Source: Myxococcales bacterium
GTDB lineage: Bacteria; Myxococcota_A; UBA9042
Assembly: GCA_947491025.1 (NCBI GenBank)
Contig: CANLIC010000030.1
Coordinates: 1 to 56,672, forward strand
Length of the DNA: 56,672 nt
Direction of reading: 5' to 3'
Position numbers and translations under genes: made by a program. Below the pieces are notes generated by a model. That model saw nothing but the letters and a program-made list of their open reading frames with translations, ran no database searches and was not told the origin of the DNA. This document shows, in pieces, positions 25,867-41,568 of the stretch. How positions within the stretch are numbered: the stretch's first letter is position 1; each line of letters begins with the position of its first letter.

Positions 25867-28500
25867 ATGGCCGATCGCCACGCGCCAGACGCCCGCCCAG
25901 CCACGGCCCGCGTCGCCCTCTCGCAGGGTCCCCTGCGACCCGAAACGCCACCGCTCGACCCGGCCAAGGTCGCCCTGCTCGACCTCGCCTGCGCTTATGT
26001 CGGACGCGGCGCGCTGGCGATGATCGACCACGCCAACCACAAGCCCGAAAACAAAGGCGGCAAGCCCAAGGTCGGCGGCCACCAGGCGTCGTCACTGTCG
26101 AGCCTGCAGATGCTGACGGCGCTCTACCTGCACGTCTTGCGGCCAGGCGACCGGGTCGCCGTCAAGCCGCACGCGGCGCCCGTCCTCTACAGCCTCATGC
26201 ACCTGCTCGGCCGGCTGCCGACCGCCAAGATGTCCCAGCTGCGCGAGCTCGGCGGCCCTCAGCCCTACCCCACCCCGGCCAAAAACCCCGACTTCGTCGA
26301 CTACACCAGCAGCTCTGAGGGGCTTGGCGTCGCGGCGACCATCTACGACGCGCTCGAGCTGCAGGTGCAGAACCGGATGCTGCGCGGCCGGGCGCGGGCC
26401 GAGGGCGCGACCGTGCCGGACTTGCAGGCGACGAACTTCGCCTTGTGCGGCGACGGCGAGCTGACCGAGGGCCAGGTCGACGAGAGCCTCTACGACGCCG
26501 GCCGCTGGCAGTTGCCGGGCCTCGTCTGGATCATCGACTGCAACCGCCAGAGCCTCGACCGCGTGCTGGACGACGCCGTCGACGGCGAGGGCGGCAGCGG
26601 CCGCTTGGACGCCTGGATCGAGGCCAAATTCCGCGCCCAAGGGTGGCAGACCGAGCAGCTGCGCGAAGGAAGGCAGCTGCGGGCACTGCTCGCCCGGCCG
26701 GGCGGCGACGCGCTGCAAGCCGCCCTGCGCCGCTGCAGCGACGCGGTCTTTCAAGCGCTGCTGCTGCTCGATGGCGCTGCGCTCCGGGCCCTGCTGCTGG
26801 GCGAGGGCGGCCTGCGCCAGGCGGCGAGCGAAAGGCAGCCCGGCCTGCGCCTGCTCTTCGACAGCGTCGATGCCTTGTGGCCCCTCGGCACAGAGGGCCA
26901 CGCCGGTGTCGCGCGCTGCGTCGAGGGCGTGGCTGACGACGTCCTCCGCACCGCGCTGCACGACCTCGGCGGCCACGACGTTGCGCTGCTCGCCGACGCC
27001 TGCCAGCGCGCGGCGGTGGCGGGGCGGCCGGTCTGCCTCATCGCCCACACGGTCAAGGGCTTCGGCAGCAGCCTCGCCGGCCACCCCGAGAATCACGGCG
27101 CGCTGATGCCGGCCGAAGAGGCGCTGGCCTTTGGCTCCGGCGCGGGGGTGCCCGCTCTTGAGCCCTGGCCGCGGCCACCCGTCGACAGCGCGCTGGGTCT
27201 CTTGCTGGGCGAGCGCGAGGCGCTGCTGCTGTCCGGGCCCGCGAACGCGCCCTTTGATCACCGGCCGGCGGGTGCGCCGCTCGACGTCGAGGTCGCGCTC
27301 GCCGGGCTGCGGGCGCCGGCGCGGACGTCGCTGTCGAGTGGCGAGGCGTTCCAGAGCCTCAACGCGGCCTTGCTGCGCAGCCCGGCCGGCGCGCTGGCGG
27401 TGTTCGCCGCGCCCGATGTCGGCCAGACGACACACCTCGGCCCGATCATCAAGGAGCATGGCGTCTTCGCGCCGCGCGATCTGCCTGATACTTGGGCGTT
27501 TCTCCGCGCCGGCCGCGCGGTGTCGTTCGACTGGCGGGCGAGCCCCTTCGGCCAATTCCACGCGCTCGGCATCGCCGAGGGCAACGCCATGCTCTGGGCG
27601 GGCGCCATGGGCCGGCCACGCAAGCGCCTCGAAGGTCGGATGCCGCTGCTGCCCGTGGTCACGGTCTACGACAAGTTCGTGGAGCGGGCGCTCAATCAGC
27701 TCGACGTCGCGCTCTATTCGGGCAGCCGCTTCATCCTGGTCGGCGTGCCTTCGGGGACGGGGCTCTCGCGCGAGACGTTCACCCACCAGTCCGTGGCCAC
27801 GCCGCGCATGGTCATGGACACGCCGGGCATCTGCGCCTGGGAGCCGGCGTTCGCCGCCGACCTGGCGGCGATCTACCGCTACGCGCTGGCCGACCTCTGG
27901 CGCGAGGGCGGCGAGGCGCATTACCTGCGCCTGACGACACAGCCTCTCGAGCAACCGACCACCCTGCCGGCCGATCACGCGGAGGCGGCGATCCGCGGCG
28001 GCTACTGGCTGCAGGGCGCGGATCTGCACCCGCCTGAGCCGGGGCGGCCGACCGTCTTGTTCGCGGCGTCGGGCCGCAAGGTCGCCTGCGCCCGGCGTGC
28101 CGCTGCCCGGCTCCACGCCGAAGATGGCGTCGGCTGCCGCGTGCTCAACGTCACGAGCTGGGAGCGCCTGTGGCGCAGCTGGGACGCCTGGGCGCAGAAC
28201 CCGGCGGCGTGGCGCGACGACGGCCCCGGACACGCCCTCGACGACCTCTTCGACGACGACGCGCTGCTCGCCGCGCCGCTCATCGTCGCCATCGACGCCG
28301 CCCCTTCGGTCGCCGAGTGGCTGACCGGCGCGCTGCAGCGGGTGCATCCGGCCCGCATCTTGGCCCCGCGGCGCTGGGGCGAAGCCGGCGACCTGGACTC
28401 CGTGGATCGCCTGCACGGCATGCACGCCGACGATCTCTGCACAGCGGCGCGTGCTGAGCTCGCCCTGCGCCAGAACACAGGCGAGTGGAAGCGCAAGTAG
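25867..28500 (+). CDS. AceE-like thiamine-diphosphate enzyme (transketolase superfamily)
   Basis: This 877-aa protein is close in length and domain order to homodimeric pyruvate dehydrogenase E1 (AceE, 887 aa in E. coli). An N-terminal ThDP domain has PGDRVAVKPHAAPVLYSL with the His that contacts the diphosphate, then the cofactor motif GDGE (195-198) to Asn226 (CNRQSLD). A middle pyrimidine-binding domain has HALGIAEGN with the activating Glu571. A TK C-terminal domain has VLFAASGRKVACARRAAARL. It differs from AceE where the GGTSGRTTLNGEGLQHEDGH loop is replaced by GVPSGTGLSRETFTHQ. No E2 or E3 gene lies nearby. It could be a true pyruvate E1 whose partners are elsewhere, or a 2-oxoacid/ketose enzyme of different use. 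Cytosolic. Confidence 0.85.
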   Translation: MADRHAPDARPATARVALSQGPLRPETPPLDPAKVALLDLACAYVGRGALAMIDHANHKPENKGGKPKVGGHQASSLSSLQMLTALYLHVLRPGDRVAVKPHAAPVLYSLMHLLGRLPTAKMSQLRELGGPQPYPTPAKNPDFVDYTSSSEGLGVAATIYDALELQVQNRMLRGRARAEGATVPDLQATNFALCGDGELTEGQVDESLYDAGRWQLPGLVWIIDCNRQSLDRVLDDAVDGEGGSGRLDAWIEAKFRAQGWQTEQLREGRQLRALLARPGGDALQAALRRCSDAVFQALLLLDGAALRALLLGEGGLRQAASERQPGLRLLFDSVDALWPLGTEGHAGVARCVEGVADDVLRTALHDLGGHDVALLADACQRAAVAGRPVCLIAHTVKGFGSSLAGHPENHGALMPAEEALAFGSGAGVPALEPWPRPPVDSALGLLLGEREALLLSGPANAPFDHRPAGAPLDVEVALAGLRAPARTSLSSGEAFQSLNAALLRSPAGALAVFAAPDVGQTTHLGPIIKEHGVFAPRDLPDTWAFLRAGRAVSFDWRASPFGQFHALGIAEGNAMLWAGAMGRPRKRLEGRMPLLPVVTVYDKFVERALNQLDVALYSGSRFILVGVPSGTGLSRETFTHQSVATPRMVMDTPGICAWEPAFAADLAAIYRYALADLWREGGEAHYLRLTTQPLEQPTTLPADHAEAAIRGGYWLQGADLHPPEPGRPTVLFAASGRKVACARRAAARLHAEDGVGCRVLNVTSWERLWRSWDAWAQNPAAWRDDGPGHALDDLFDDDALLAAPLIVAIDAAPSVAEWLTGALQRVHPARILAPRRWGEAGDLDSVDRLHGMHADDLCTAARAELALRQNTGEWKRK

Positions 28501-28599
28501 GGGCAGGCCTCTCCCCTCGCGCCGCACTTCTTCATACATCTCCACCGCAGATCCTTGCAATCGCGCCGGGAGGTCGCACACTTTGTGGGCCTACCCGCG

Positions 28600-28604
28600 A
28601 GGAG
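28600..28604 (+). promoter_or_regulatory. Ribosome binding site of the 1931-aa lipoprotein
   Basis: The sequence aggag lies 7 bases before the ATG at 28612 and supports that start over 28555. Confidence 0.6.
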
Positions 28605-28611
28605 TGTCGCC

Positions 28612-34407
<5,796 letters not shown>

Positions 34408-34603
34408 GGGCCAAGGGCGCCTCGGCAAGGGTACGCTGAGACCAACACTGCCAAAAAGGTAAGCGGTACGCGACGCTATCGGCTTGGCTTGTAGGCGCCA
34501 GCGGCCTTCGGTACGTTCAGGCCGTTCGTCGCAAGCTGCGGGCGCTGCCGCGCGCGCGCAGGGACGGGCCCCGCCATCGCCTGAGGGTCCGCCGGATTCG
34601 TCC

Positions 34604-37600
34604 ATGCACACGCCCATTCGCCTGGTTTTCGTTGCCCAATCCTCGGCCTGGTTGCGCCTTGGCGCTGCCGCGGTCTTGGCGCTTGCGCTCGCGGCCTGTA
34701 GCGAGGGCTCTGGCCAGGCCGGCGAAGACGGCGCGATCGCCTTCGACCTCGGCGGAGGCAATGATCTCGGGGCTATCGGCGATCAGGGCGGAGCGGCAGA
34801 CACCGCGCCGGATGCCGCGACCAGCGACGAGGACGCCGCGACCAGCGACGGCGCCAGCGAGCCTGAGACGGGCGACGATGGCGGCGGCAGCGACGGCGTC
34901 GGCGAGCTCTGCCCCGGCGGCCCGGGCTGCGAGTGCAAGGCCAACAACGAGTGCGACGCGCAGGTCTGCATCGACCACCCCAATGGCCAGAGCGCCACCG
35001 GCAAGATCTGCGCCCAGACCTGCACCGACACCTGCGCCGAGCCCGGCTTCAAGTGCGCGACCCTGAGCGTCGGCGGCGATCCGGTCTCGATCTGCGTGCC
35101 GCCGGTGCCGACACTGTGCAACCCCTGCGCGGCCTCCAAAGAATGCGAGGCGCTCGGCTACAAGGACGCGGCCTGCATCGACCAGGGCGGGCTCGGCGCT
35201 TTCTGCGGCATCGCCTGTAGCGGCGACGACGGCTGCCCCGCCGATTACGCCTGCAAGGACGTCAAGACCGTCGAGGGCGCCAGCACCAAGCAGTGCGTCC
35301 GCCCTGCCGAGGCTGGCAGCGGCGCCGGATACGGTGCGTGTGCCTGCAACGCCTCGTCCGTCAAGAAGAAGCTGTCGACGATCTGCAAGGTGCCGGCCCT
35401 GGATGACAAGGGCAACCCGATCGGGACGTGCGTCGGTCAGCGCACCTGCGGCGCAGAGGGCCTCTCGGCCTGCATCACGCCCGGCATCGGCAAAGAGATC
35501 TGTGACGGGCTCGACAACGACTGCGACAGCCAGACCGACAACGGCGCCTGCGATGACGGCAAGCCCTGCACCATCGACGCCTGCGATCCCCAAGCCAAGC
35601 TGTGCAAGTCGATCTCGGGCGCCGATGGCCTCGACTGCGACGCCGACGGCACCGCCTGCACCAGCGGCGACAAGTGCCTCGCCGGCCAGTGCATCGCCGG
35701 TGGCAAGCTCGACTGCGACGACAAAAACCCGTGCACCGAAGACGCCTGCGACGCCAAGGCGGGCTGTACGCAGAAGGCGATCGACGCAACCGCTTGCGAG
35801 GACGGCAACCCCTGCACGGTCGGGGACATCTGCAAGAGCGGCTCGTGCGAGGCCGGCAGCCCCAAGATCTGCGAGTCGGGCGACGCCTGCGTCATCGCCA
35901 AGTGCTCGATCAAAGAGGGCGGCAAGTGCATCTTCGACGACGCGCTCGAGGGGCTGCCGTGCACGGACGGCAACGCCTGCACCGAGAACGACGGCTGCAA
36001 GGGCGGCAGCTGCAAAGGCGGTAGCCTGACCGACTGCAACGACAGCAACCCCTGCACCAGTGACAGCTGCGACGCCAAGGCCGGCTGCGCCCAGGTCAAC
36101 ACCAACAAGCCCTGCGACGCCGACGGCAACCTGTGCACGGTCGGCGACGCATGCATTGGCGGCACCTGCACGGCGGGCAAGGCGACGGGCTGCGACGACA
36201 GCAACCCGTGCACGGTCGACAGCTGCGACAGCAAGAGCGGCAAATGCGCCTTCGACGGCAACAAGGCCGCTGGTGTGCCCTGCAACGACGACGACGTCTG
36301 CACCGAGTCCGACGCCTGCGCCGACGGCGGCTGCAAGGGCAAGGCGAAGCTCTGCGACGACGGCAACGCCTGCACCACCGATAGCTGCGACAGCAAGCAG
36401 GGTTGCAGCAGCACCTCCAGCAATGCCAAGTGCGATGACGGTGACGCCTGCACCGTCGGCGACGCTTGCCAGGGCAACCTCTGCAAGGGCGCGGCCAAGA
36501 CCTGCGACGATGGCGACCCTTGCAGCCTCGACAGCTGCGACGGCAAGGCCGGCTGCACTGCCGTGAAGCACGAGGACAAATTCCTCTGCGGCGTCGGCAA
36601 ATGGTGCGTCGCCGGCAAGTGCGAGACGAGCTGCGCCGACGACTGCGTCAAGGCGGGCGCGACCAGCTGTGACGGCGACGCGGTGGTGACCTGCGGCCAG
36701 TTCGACGCCGATCTCTGCCTCGACGGCTCGGTGCCGAAGCCCTGCAGCGCCTTCGAGACCTGCAAGGCGGGCGCCTGTGTCCAGAAGGACGCGCCCCACA
36801 ACGTGGTCATCAACGAGCTGCTCTACGACGGCGCGGGCGCAGACGCCGACGCGTTTATCGAGCTCCACGGTCCGGCTGGCGCCGACCTGACGGGTTGGGC
36901 TCTTGTCGGCATCGACGGCTTGGGCGCCAAGGCCTACAACGCCATCGACCTCAAGGGGAAGATCCCGGCCGACGGCTACTTCGTCATCGCCGCCACCAAC
37001 GCCGCCAAGGCGATCCTCGACGTCGCCGACCAAGTCTCGGCGCAGGCGGACTACCAGAACGGCCCCGACAGCGTCGAGCTGCGCTACGGCACCAAGGTCG
37101 TCGACGCCGTGGGCTACGGCGACTTCAAGGACGCGGAGTTCAAAGGCGAGGGCTTGGCGGCGCCGGACGCCGAGAATGGGGCCAGCATCGCCCGCGACGC
37201 CAAGGCGACCGACACCAACGACAACAGCAAGGACTTTAAGGTATTCGCCAAGCCGACCGCGGGCGCGGAGAACCTTGTGCCCAATGAGACGCCGGTCGTC
37301 GGCCTCAAGTGCCCGACGAGCGTACCGGTCGGCGCCAAGCTCAAGCTCGACACCGCCGGCACGAGCGATGCCGACGGCCAGATCGTCGGCTGCGCGCTCT
37401 ATGTGAACAGCAAGTTGATCCACAAGGCCAGCAATTGCAGCAGTTTCGAGCTTGTCCTCGACGTGGCCGGCAAGCAAGCGGTGCTGGTAGTGGCGACCGA
37501 CGACAAGGGCGGCGAGGGCTCGCAGACCTGCAACATCGACGTCTCGGCGACCAACAAGCCGCCGCTGGTCTCGTTGTCGTGTCCGGCCGCGGTCGAGGTC

Positions 37601-40600
37601 GGCAAGGCAGCGGCCTTCGACGCCAGCAAGTCGAGCGATCCCGACGGCACCATCAAGGGCTACACGTGGACCTTCGGCGACGGCAGCGCGCCGGCGAGCG
37701 GCACTTCCGCGCTGGCCAATCACAGCTACAGCAAGGCGGGCGCCTACGAAGTCACTGTCGAGATCGTCGACGATAAGGGCGCGACCGCCAAGGGTTCTTG
37801 CCTGGTGCAGGCCAAGGCGCAGAACCTTGCGCCAACGGCCAAGCTGGTCTGCCCGGCGGCCCTCATCGTCGACACCGACGGCACGTTTGACGCTTCGGCC
37901 TCGAGCGACAGCGATGGCAGCGTCAAGTCCTACACCTTCGTCTTTTCGGACGGCAGCGCGCCTTCGCAGGGCGTCGCGAACAAGGTGGTCCGCAAGTTCA
38001 GCAAGACCGGCAGCGTGACGGTGACCTTGACCGTCGTCGATGACGTCGGCGACGAGGGCAAGGCGGACTGCACGTTCACGGTGTCGGCCGCCAACCCGCC
38101 GGACGTGGTCATCGTCAAGCCAGCCGCCAACCTCAACGTCACCCAGGGCGAGGTCGTGCAGTTTACCGTCGACGCCAACGGCAAGGCCGGCGCCGCCATC
38201 AGCAAGGTGTCGCTGCTCTTCGACGGCCAGCCTGTCGGGACCGACACCACAGCGCCCTACACGTTCATCGCCACGATTGCTGCGGAGGCCAAGACGGGCT
38301 CCAAGATCCAGGTCGTCGCCACGGCCACCGACGCCAAGGGCGCGGTCGGAAGCTCGCTGGCGCGGGTGCTGACAGTGGTCAATCAGGTGCCGACCGCCTC
38401 GTTCTCGGCGGTGGTGTCGGGCGCGCTCGAGGTCAGCGTCGACGGCACGCTGAGCACGGACGCCGAGACCAAGACCGAAGACCTCGAGGTGCGCTGGGAC
38501 TGGGACACCGACGGCATCTGGGACGTCGACTGGTCCAAGACCAAGGTCCTCAAGCACAAGTACGCCAAGGCCGGCAGCTACACCTTGACCATGGAGGTGC
38601 GCGACGCCGTCGGCCAGGTGACGAGCGCGACGCGCAAGGTCGACCTGAGCCTGCTGCAGACGGTCTTTGGCAACGTCAACACGACGACCTGGGTCGGCAC
38701 GATCATCGTCACCGGCAACGTCGTGGTTCCGGTCGGTCAGGTGCTGACGGTCGCCGCTGGCACCAGCGTCCAGTTCGCTACGGTCGATCAGGACAAGAAC
38801 GGCAAAGGCGACTACAGCATCACCGTCAACGGCAAGATCATCGTCCAGGGCACGGCAGCAGAGCCGGTGGTGTTCACCAACTACGGCGCCACGGTCCCGG
38901 CGGGCAAGAGCTGGGACAAGATCGTCATCGCGGGCGACGGCAGCAGCTTCTCGCACGCGGTCATCGAGTTCGCCGATGTCGGCATCGAGGCGAAGAAGAA
39001 GGTGCCGCTCACCAACGTCGTGCTGCGCAAGAACCGCGTCGGCATCGTGGTCGCTGGCGGCGGTCAGCCCGAGGGCACCAACAGCGAGGCCATCGAGAAC
39101 CTTGAAGAGGGCGTCGTGCTCGGCGCCTCCAGTGCGCTGGTGTGGAACGGCGGCAAGCTGAGCAAGAACGGCAAGTCGGGCGTGCGGGCCGAGAGCAGCT
39201 CCGCCAGCGCCTCGCTGCAGCTCGACGGCGTGGCGGTGACGGCCAACGGCTATGTCGGCGCCGAGGTTACAGGAGGCATCAGCGGCCTCATCACCAAGTG
39301 CACCATCACCGGCAACAACTACGAGGGTGTGCGCATCAGCCACTACAACGGCGCCGACCCGACGCTGGCCCTGCGCATCAACAACCTGTTTGGCAACGCC
39401 GTCGTCGGCGCTCGGGTCATCAAGGCGACCTCGACCAGCGCGCAGCAGAGTGGAAATTCTTCGGGCACCAACACGTCATCGACGCTCGCGGCGCCGGCAG
39501 GCAGCACCATCGACCTCCTCCGTTGGGCCTACTCCGAGACCGACCCCTACGGCTATTGCACAGGGGCCGTGCGCAAGGACAACGCCTCGGGAACGACGCT
39601 GGTCAGCGCCGCCTCCACCAGCAGCGGCATCTCCGACGTCGCCAGCCACATGGCCTCGACGGTGGTCGCGCAGGCACTCAAGAGCTCGTCGAACTCGTCG
39701 TACTCCGCGACCATGGTCATCAGCGCCATCGCCTACGACGAAGCCAAAGCCAAGCGCGAGCTGACCGTATTCCGCGCGGCCGGAACCACCGACGCCCGCT
39801 GGAACTGGCTCGGCGAGTTCCCGGCCATCTTGCCGCTGGTGTCGATGTCGGCGCCAACGGCGGTCAACCTGGAAGGCTTCGTCGGCGTCAAGTTCGACGC
39901 CACCTGGTCGCGCGGCATCTACCATGGCGGCGAGACGGCCCCGGCCAACCTCGTCTTCGCTGGCGAGGTCTACCTCAGCGGCTCGCTTGCCATCGCGGCA
40001 GGCAAGGCGCTGACCATCGAGCCCGGCACGACGGTGTTCTTCGTCAACCACGACCAGAACGGCGACGGCAAGGGCGACTTTGAGCTCCTGGTGGCCGGCA
40101 CGCTCGATAGCATCGGCACCGCCAACAACCCCATCCTCATCACGGCCGCCGGCGGCACCGGCAAAACCGGGCAGTGGCAGCGGCTCCAGGTTGTTGGCAG
40201 CACCTCGAAGTCGACGATCAGCCACGCCACCATCGAGCACAGCACGGCGGGCGTCCAGCTCGGCACCGGCAGCCACACGTTGACCTCGGTCTTGCTGCGC
40301 AATTCTTCCGGCGATGGCCTCGTGGTCAGCGCCGCGACGGCGGTGAAGCTGACGGCGCTCACTTCCAAGGAGCACGCGGGCAATGGCATCGCGGTCACGT
40401 CAAGCTCCGGATTCAGCATCGATGGCGCCACATTGCAGGACAATGCTGGCAACGGGCTATCGATCAAGAGCTGCACCGTCGGCATGACGGTCGGACATGC
40501 GCTGGTGACCAAGAACAAGGGCGCCGGCCTCCACTTTGAGACGTCGACGGTGACCGTCAGCCAGAGCGACCTGACCTACAACGACATCGGCGCTTTGCTG

Positions 40601-41260
40601 CTCGGGGCCTGCGGCGGCAAGATCCAGATGTGCAACATCAAATTCAACAACTACGAAGGTTTGTATTTCATCAGCCATGGCGGTGGCAACCCGACGCTGG
40701 CGTTGGCGCAGTGCAACCTGTTCGGCAACGGCGTCACCAAGGGCGGCGCGGTGCACCCTGCGAACTGGAGCCTCAGCGCCAGCGGCAACTTCTCAGGCAC
40801 GCAAACGAGCCCAGACTGGAAGTCGCCCGACGGCTCCGCAATCCTCGGCTACCAGGTTGGCTACGGCGAGACCGACCCCTACGGCTACTGCGCCGGTTCG
40901 CTGGTGCGGGACTCGGCGTCGGGCGCGACGCTGCACAGCTTCAGTTCGACCGTGGCGCAGACCTGGTATCACGCGATGGCCAACCCGCCGTCAGCCCTCG
41001 GCGGCAAGGTCACCAAGAGCAGCTCGAACAGCAGCTACAGCGCCTCGCTCTCGGTACCCATCATCTACTACCGCAAGAAGGACAGCGGCACCGAGGTCAG
41101 CGTGATGACCGGCGCAGGCACGCTTGACTTCAAGGGCAACTACTGGGGCGACGGCAGCTTCCCCAACCCGGTACCCAAGCTCGCCCTCTCGCGCGTGGAC
41201 GCCGTGGACGTCCAAGGACCGCAGCCGGCCCCGATTAGCGGTACGGGCCCGCAGAAGTAG
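34604..41260 (+). CDS. Giant lipoprotein: Cys-rich repeats, lamin-tail, PKD and duplicated beta-helix
   Basis: This 2218-aa protein starts with a lipoprotein signal ending in LALALAACSEG. After an acidic spacer come Cys-rich units (about residues 105-725). They include CDGLDNDCDSQTD and arrays of CDDxNxCTxDxCDxKxGC (PF00526-like pattern). Then follow a lamin-tail-like domain (about 732-890, VVINELLYDG) and four to five PKD/Ig-like domains (about 893-1345, e.g. SSDPDGTIKGYTWTFGDGS). The last part is a two-fold duplicated right-handed beta-helix module (about 1350-1740 and 1770-2195). Both halves share a GNxxxPxGxxLTxxxGTxVxF start and the block ETDPYGYC followed by KSSSNSSYSA. Likely surface-exposed, with carbohydrate or matrix binding possible. 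The ATG at 34604 is chosen because the signal peptide follows; the ribosome site is weak. Confidence 0.9.
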   Translation: MHTPIRLVFVAQSSAWLRLGAAAVLALALAACSEGSGQAGEDGAIAFDLGGGNDLGAIGDQGGAADTAPDAATSDEDAATSDGASEPETGDDGGGSDGVGELCPGGPGCECKANNECDAQVCIDHPNGQSATGKICAQTCTDTCAEPGFKCATLSVGGDPVSICVPPVPTLCNPCAASKECEALGYKDAACIDQGGLGAFCGIACSGDDGCPADYACKDVKTVEGASTKQCVRPAEAGSGAGYGACACNASSVKKKLSTICKVPALDDKGNPIGTCVGQRTCGAEGLSACITPGIGKEICDGLDNDCDSQTDNGACDDGKPCTIDACDPQAKLCKSISGADGLDCDADGTACTSGDKCLAGQCIAGGKLDCDDKNPCTEDACDAKAGCTQKAIDATACEDGNPCTVGDICKSGSCEAGSPKICESGDACVIAKCSIKEGGKCIFDDALEGLPCTDGNACTENDGCKGGSCKGGSLTDCNDSNPCTSDSCDAKAGCAQVNTNKPCDADGNLCTVGDACIGGTCTAGKATGCDDSNPCTVDSCDSKSGKCAFDGNKAAGVPCNDDDVCTESDACADGGCKGKAKLCDDGNACTTDSCDSKQGCSSTSSNAKCDDGDACTVGDACQGNLCKGAAKTCDDGDPCSLDSCDGKAGCTAVKHEDKFLCGVGKWCVAGKCETSCADDCVKAGATSCDGDAVVTCGQFDADLCLDGSVPKPCSAFETCKAGACVQKDAPHNVVINELLYDGAGADADAFIELHGPAGADLTGWALVGIDGLGAKAYNAIDLKGKIPADGYFVIAATNAAKAILDVADQVSAQADYQNGPDSVELRYGTKVVDAVGYGDFKDAEFKGEGLAAPDAENGASIARDAKATDTNDNSKDFKVFAKPTAGAENLVPNETPVVGLKCPTSVPVGAKLKLDTAGTSDADGQIVGCALYVNSKLIHKASNCSSFELVLDVAGKQAVLVVATDDKGGEGSQTCNIDVSATNKPPLVSLSCPAAVEVGKAAAFDASKSSDPDGTIKGYTWTFGDGSAPASGTSALANHSYSKAGAYEVTVEIVDDKGATAKGSCLVQAKAQNLAPTAKLVCPAALIVDTDGTFDASASSDSDGSVKSYTFVFSDGSAPSQGVANKVVRKFSKTGSVTVTLTVVDDVGDEGKADCTFTVSAANPPDVVIVKPAANLNVTQGEVVQFTVDANGKAGAAISKVSLLFDGQPVGTDTTAPYTFIATIAAEAKTGSKIQVVATATDAKGAVGSSLARVLTVVNQVPTASFSAVVSGALEVSVDGTLSTDAETKTEDLEVRWDWDTDGIWDVDWSKTKVLKHKYAKAGSYTLTMEVRDAVGQVTSATRKVDLSLLQTVFGNVNTTTWVGTIIVTGNVVVPVGQVLTVAAGTSVQFATVDQDKNGKGDYSITVNGKIIVQGTAAEPVVFTNYGATVPAGKSWDKIVIAGDGSSFSHAVIEFADVGIEAKKKVPLTNVVLRKNRVGIVVAGGGQPEGTNSEAIENLEEGVVLGASSALVWNGGKLSKNGKSGVRAESSSASASLQLDGVAVTANGYVGAEVTGGISGLITKCTITGNNYEGVRISHYNGADPTLALRINNLFGNAVVGARVIKATSTSAQQSGNSSGTNTSSTLAAPAGSTIDLLRWAYSETDPYGYCTGAVRKDNASGTTLVSAASTSSGISDVASHMASTVVAQALKSSSNSSYSATMVISAIAYDEAKAKRELTVFRAAGTTDARWNWLGEFPAILPLVSMSAPTAVNLEGFVGVKFDATWSRGIYHGGETAPANLVFAGEVYLSGSLAIAAGKALTIEPGTTVFFVNHDQNGDGKGDFELLVAGTLDSIGTANNPILITAAGGTGKTGQWQRLQVVGSTSKSTISHATIEHSTAGVQLGTGSHTLTSVLLRNSSGDGLVVSAATAVKLTALTSKEHAGNGIAVTSSSGFSIDGATLQDNAGNGLSIKSCTVGMTVGHALVTKNKGAGLHFETSTVTVSQSDLTYNDIGALLLGACGGKIQMCNIKFNNYEGLYFISHGGGNPTLALAQCNLFGNGVTKGGAVHPANWSLSASGNFSGTQTSPDWKSPDGSAILGYQVGYGETDPYGYCAGSLVRDSASGATLHSFSSTVAQTWYHAMANPPSALGGKVTKSSSNSSYSASLSVPIIYYRKKDSGTEVSVMTGAGTLDFKGNYWGDGSFPNPVPKLALSRVDAVDVQGPQPAPISGTGPQK

Positions 41261-41509
41261 GGCCCGCGGGGCCGTCGGCGGCATTGTTGGGCTCGGGCGA
41301 AGGCCAATCCGTTGGGCGCCGAGTCGCGCATGCGGAGGCCCGCTCGTAGCCCCACGGGCGGTCGATGGCGGCCGTCGAAGTGTCCAGCCTCTGCCGTGGC
41401 ACCAGCAATGCAGTGCACCTGCAATGCACGACCCGCTCGCACGTCGCCGCGGCAATGGACCAAATGTGAAGGTGTGTGAAGACTCGTCTCCAGACGTGAA
41501 TTTGGGCTT

Positions 41510-41525
41510 GCGAGCGAGCGAGCGA
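41510..41525 (+). repeat. (GCGA)4 simple sequence repeat
   Basis: Four tandem gcga units lie 43 bases upstream of the 41569 start, within what could be the spacer of its promoter. Confidence 0.7.
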
Positions 41526-41557
41526 AGTATGTCTCACTCAGTTCACTGTCAAGGTCT

Positions 41558-41563
41558 GGGAGG
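41558..41563 (+). promoter_or_regulatory. Ribosome binding site of the 254-aa gene
   Basis: gggagg lies 5 bases before the ATG at 41569, an excellent match that supports this as a real gene. Confidence 0.65.
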
Positions 41564-41568
41564 TCAAG

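Larger units (their letters stand above)
41261..41568 (+). other. Intergenic region of 308 bp with short repeats
   Basis: It starts with a second copy of gggcccgc (41245-41252 and 41260-41267) and a small GC hairpin. A direct repeat gcaatgca occurs twice near 41405-41430 around a gtgcac palindrome. A (gcga)4 run lies at 41510-41525, between a weak -35-like TTGGGC (41502-41507) and a weak -10-like sequence near 41525-41533. No gene is seen. Confidence 0.5.

Noticed and set aside
34517..39343. Minus-strand frame of about 1600 codons under the 2218-aa lipoprotein (and a similar one at 28591-32142)
   Set aside because: Antisense shadows of the Cys/Asp-rich repeat genes; low-complexity Ala/Val/Gly/Asp products with no signal or motif.
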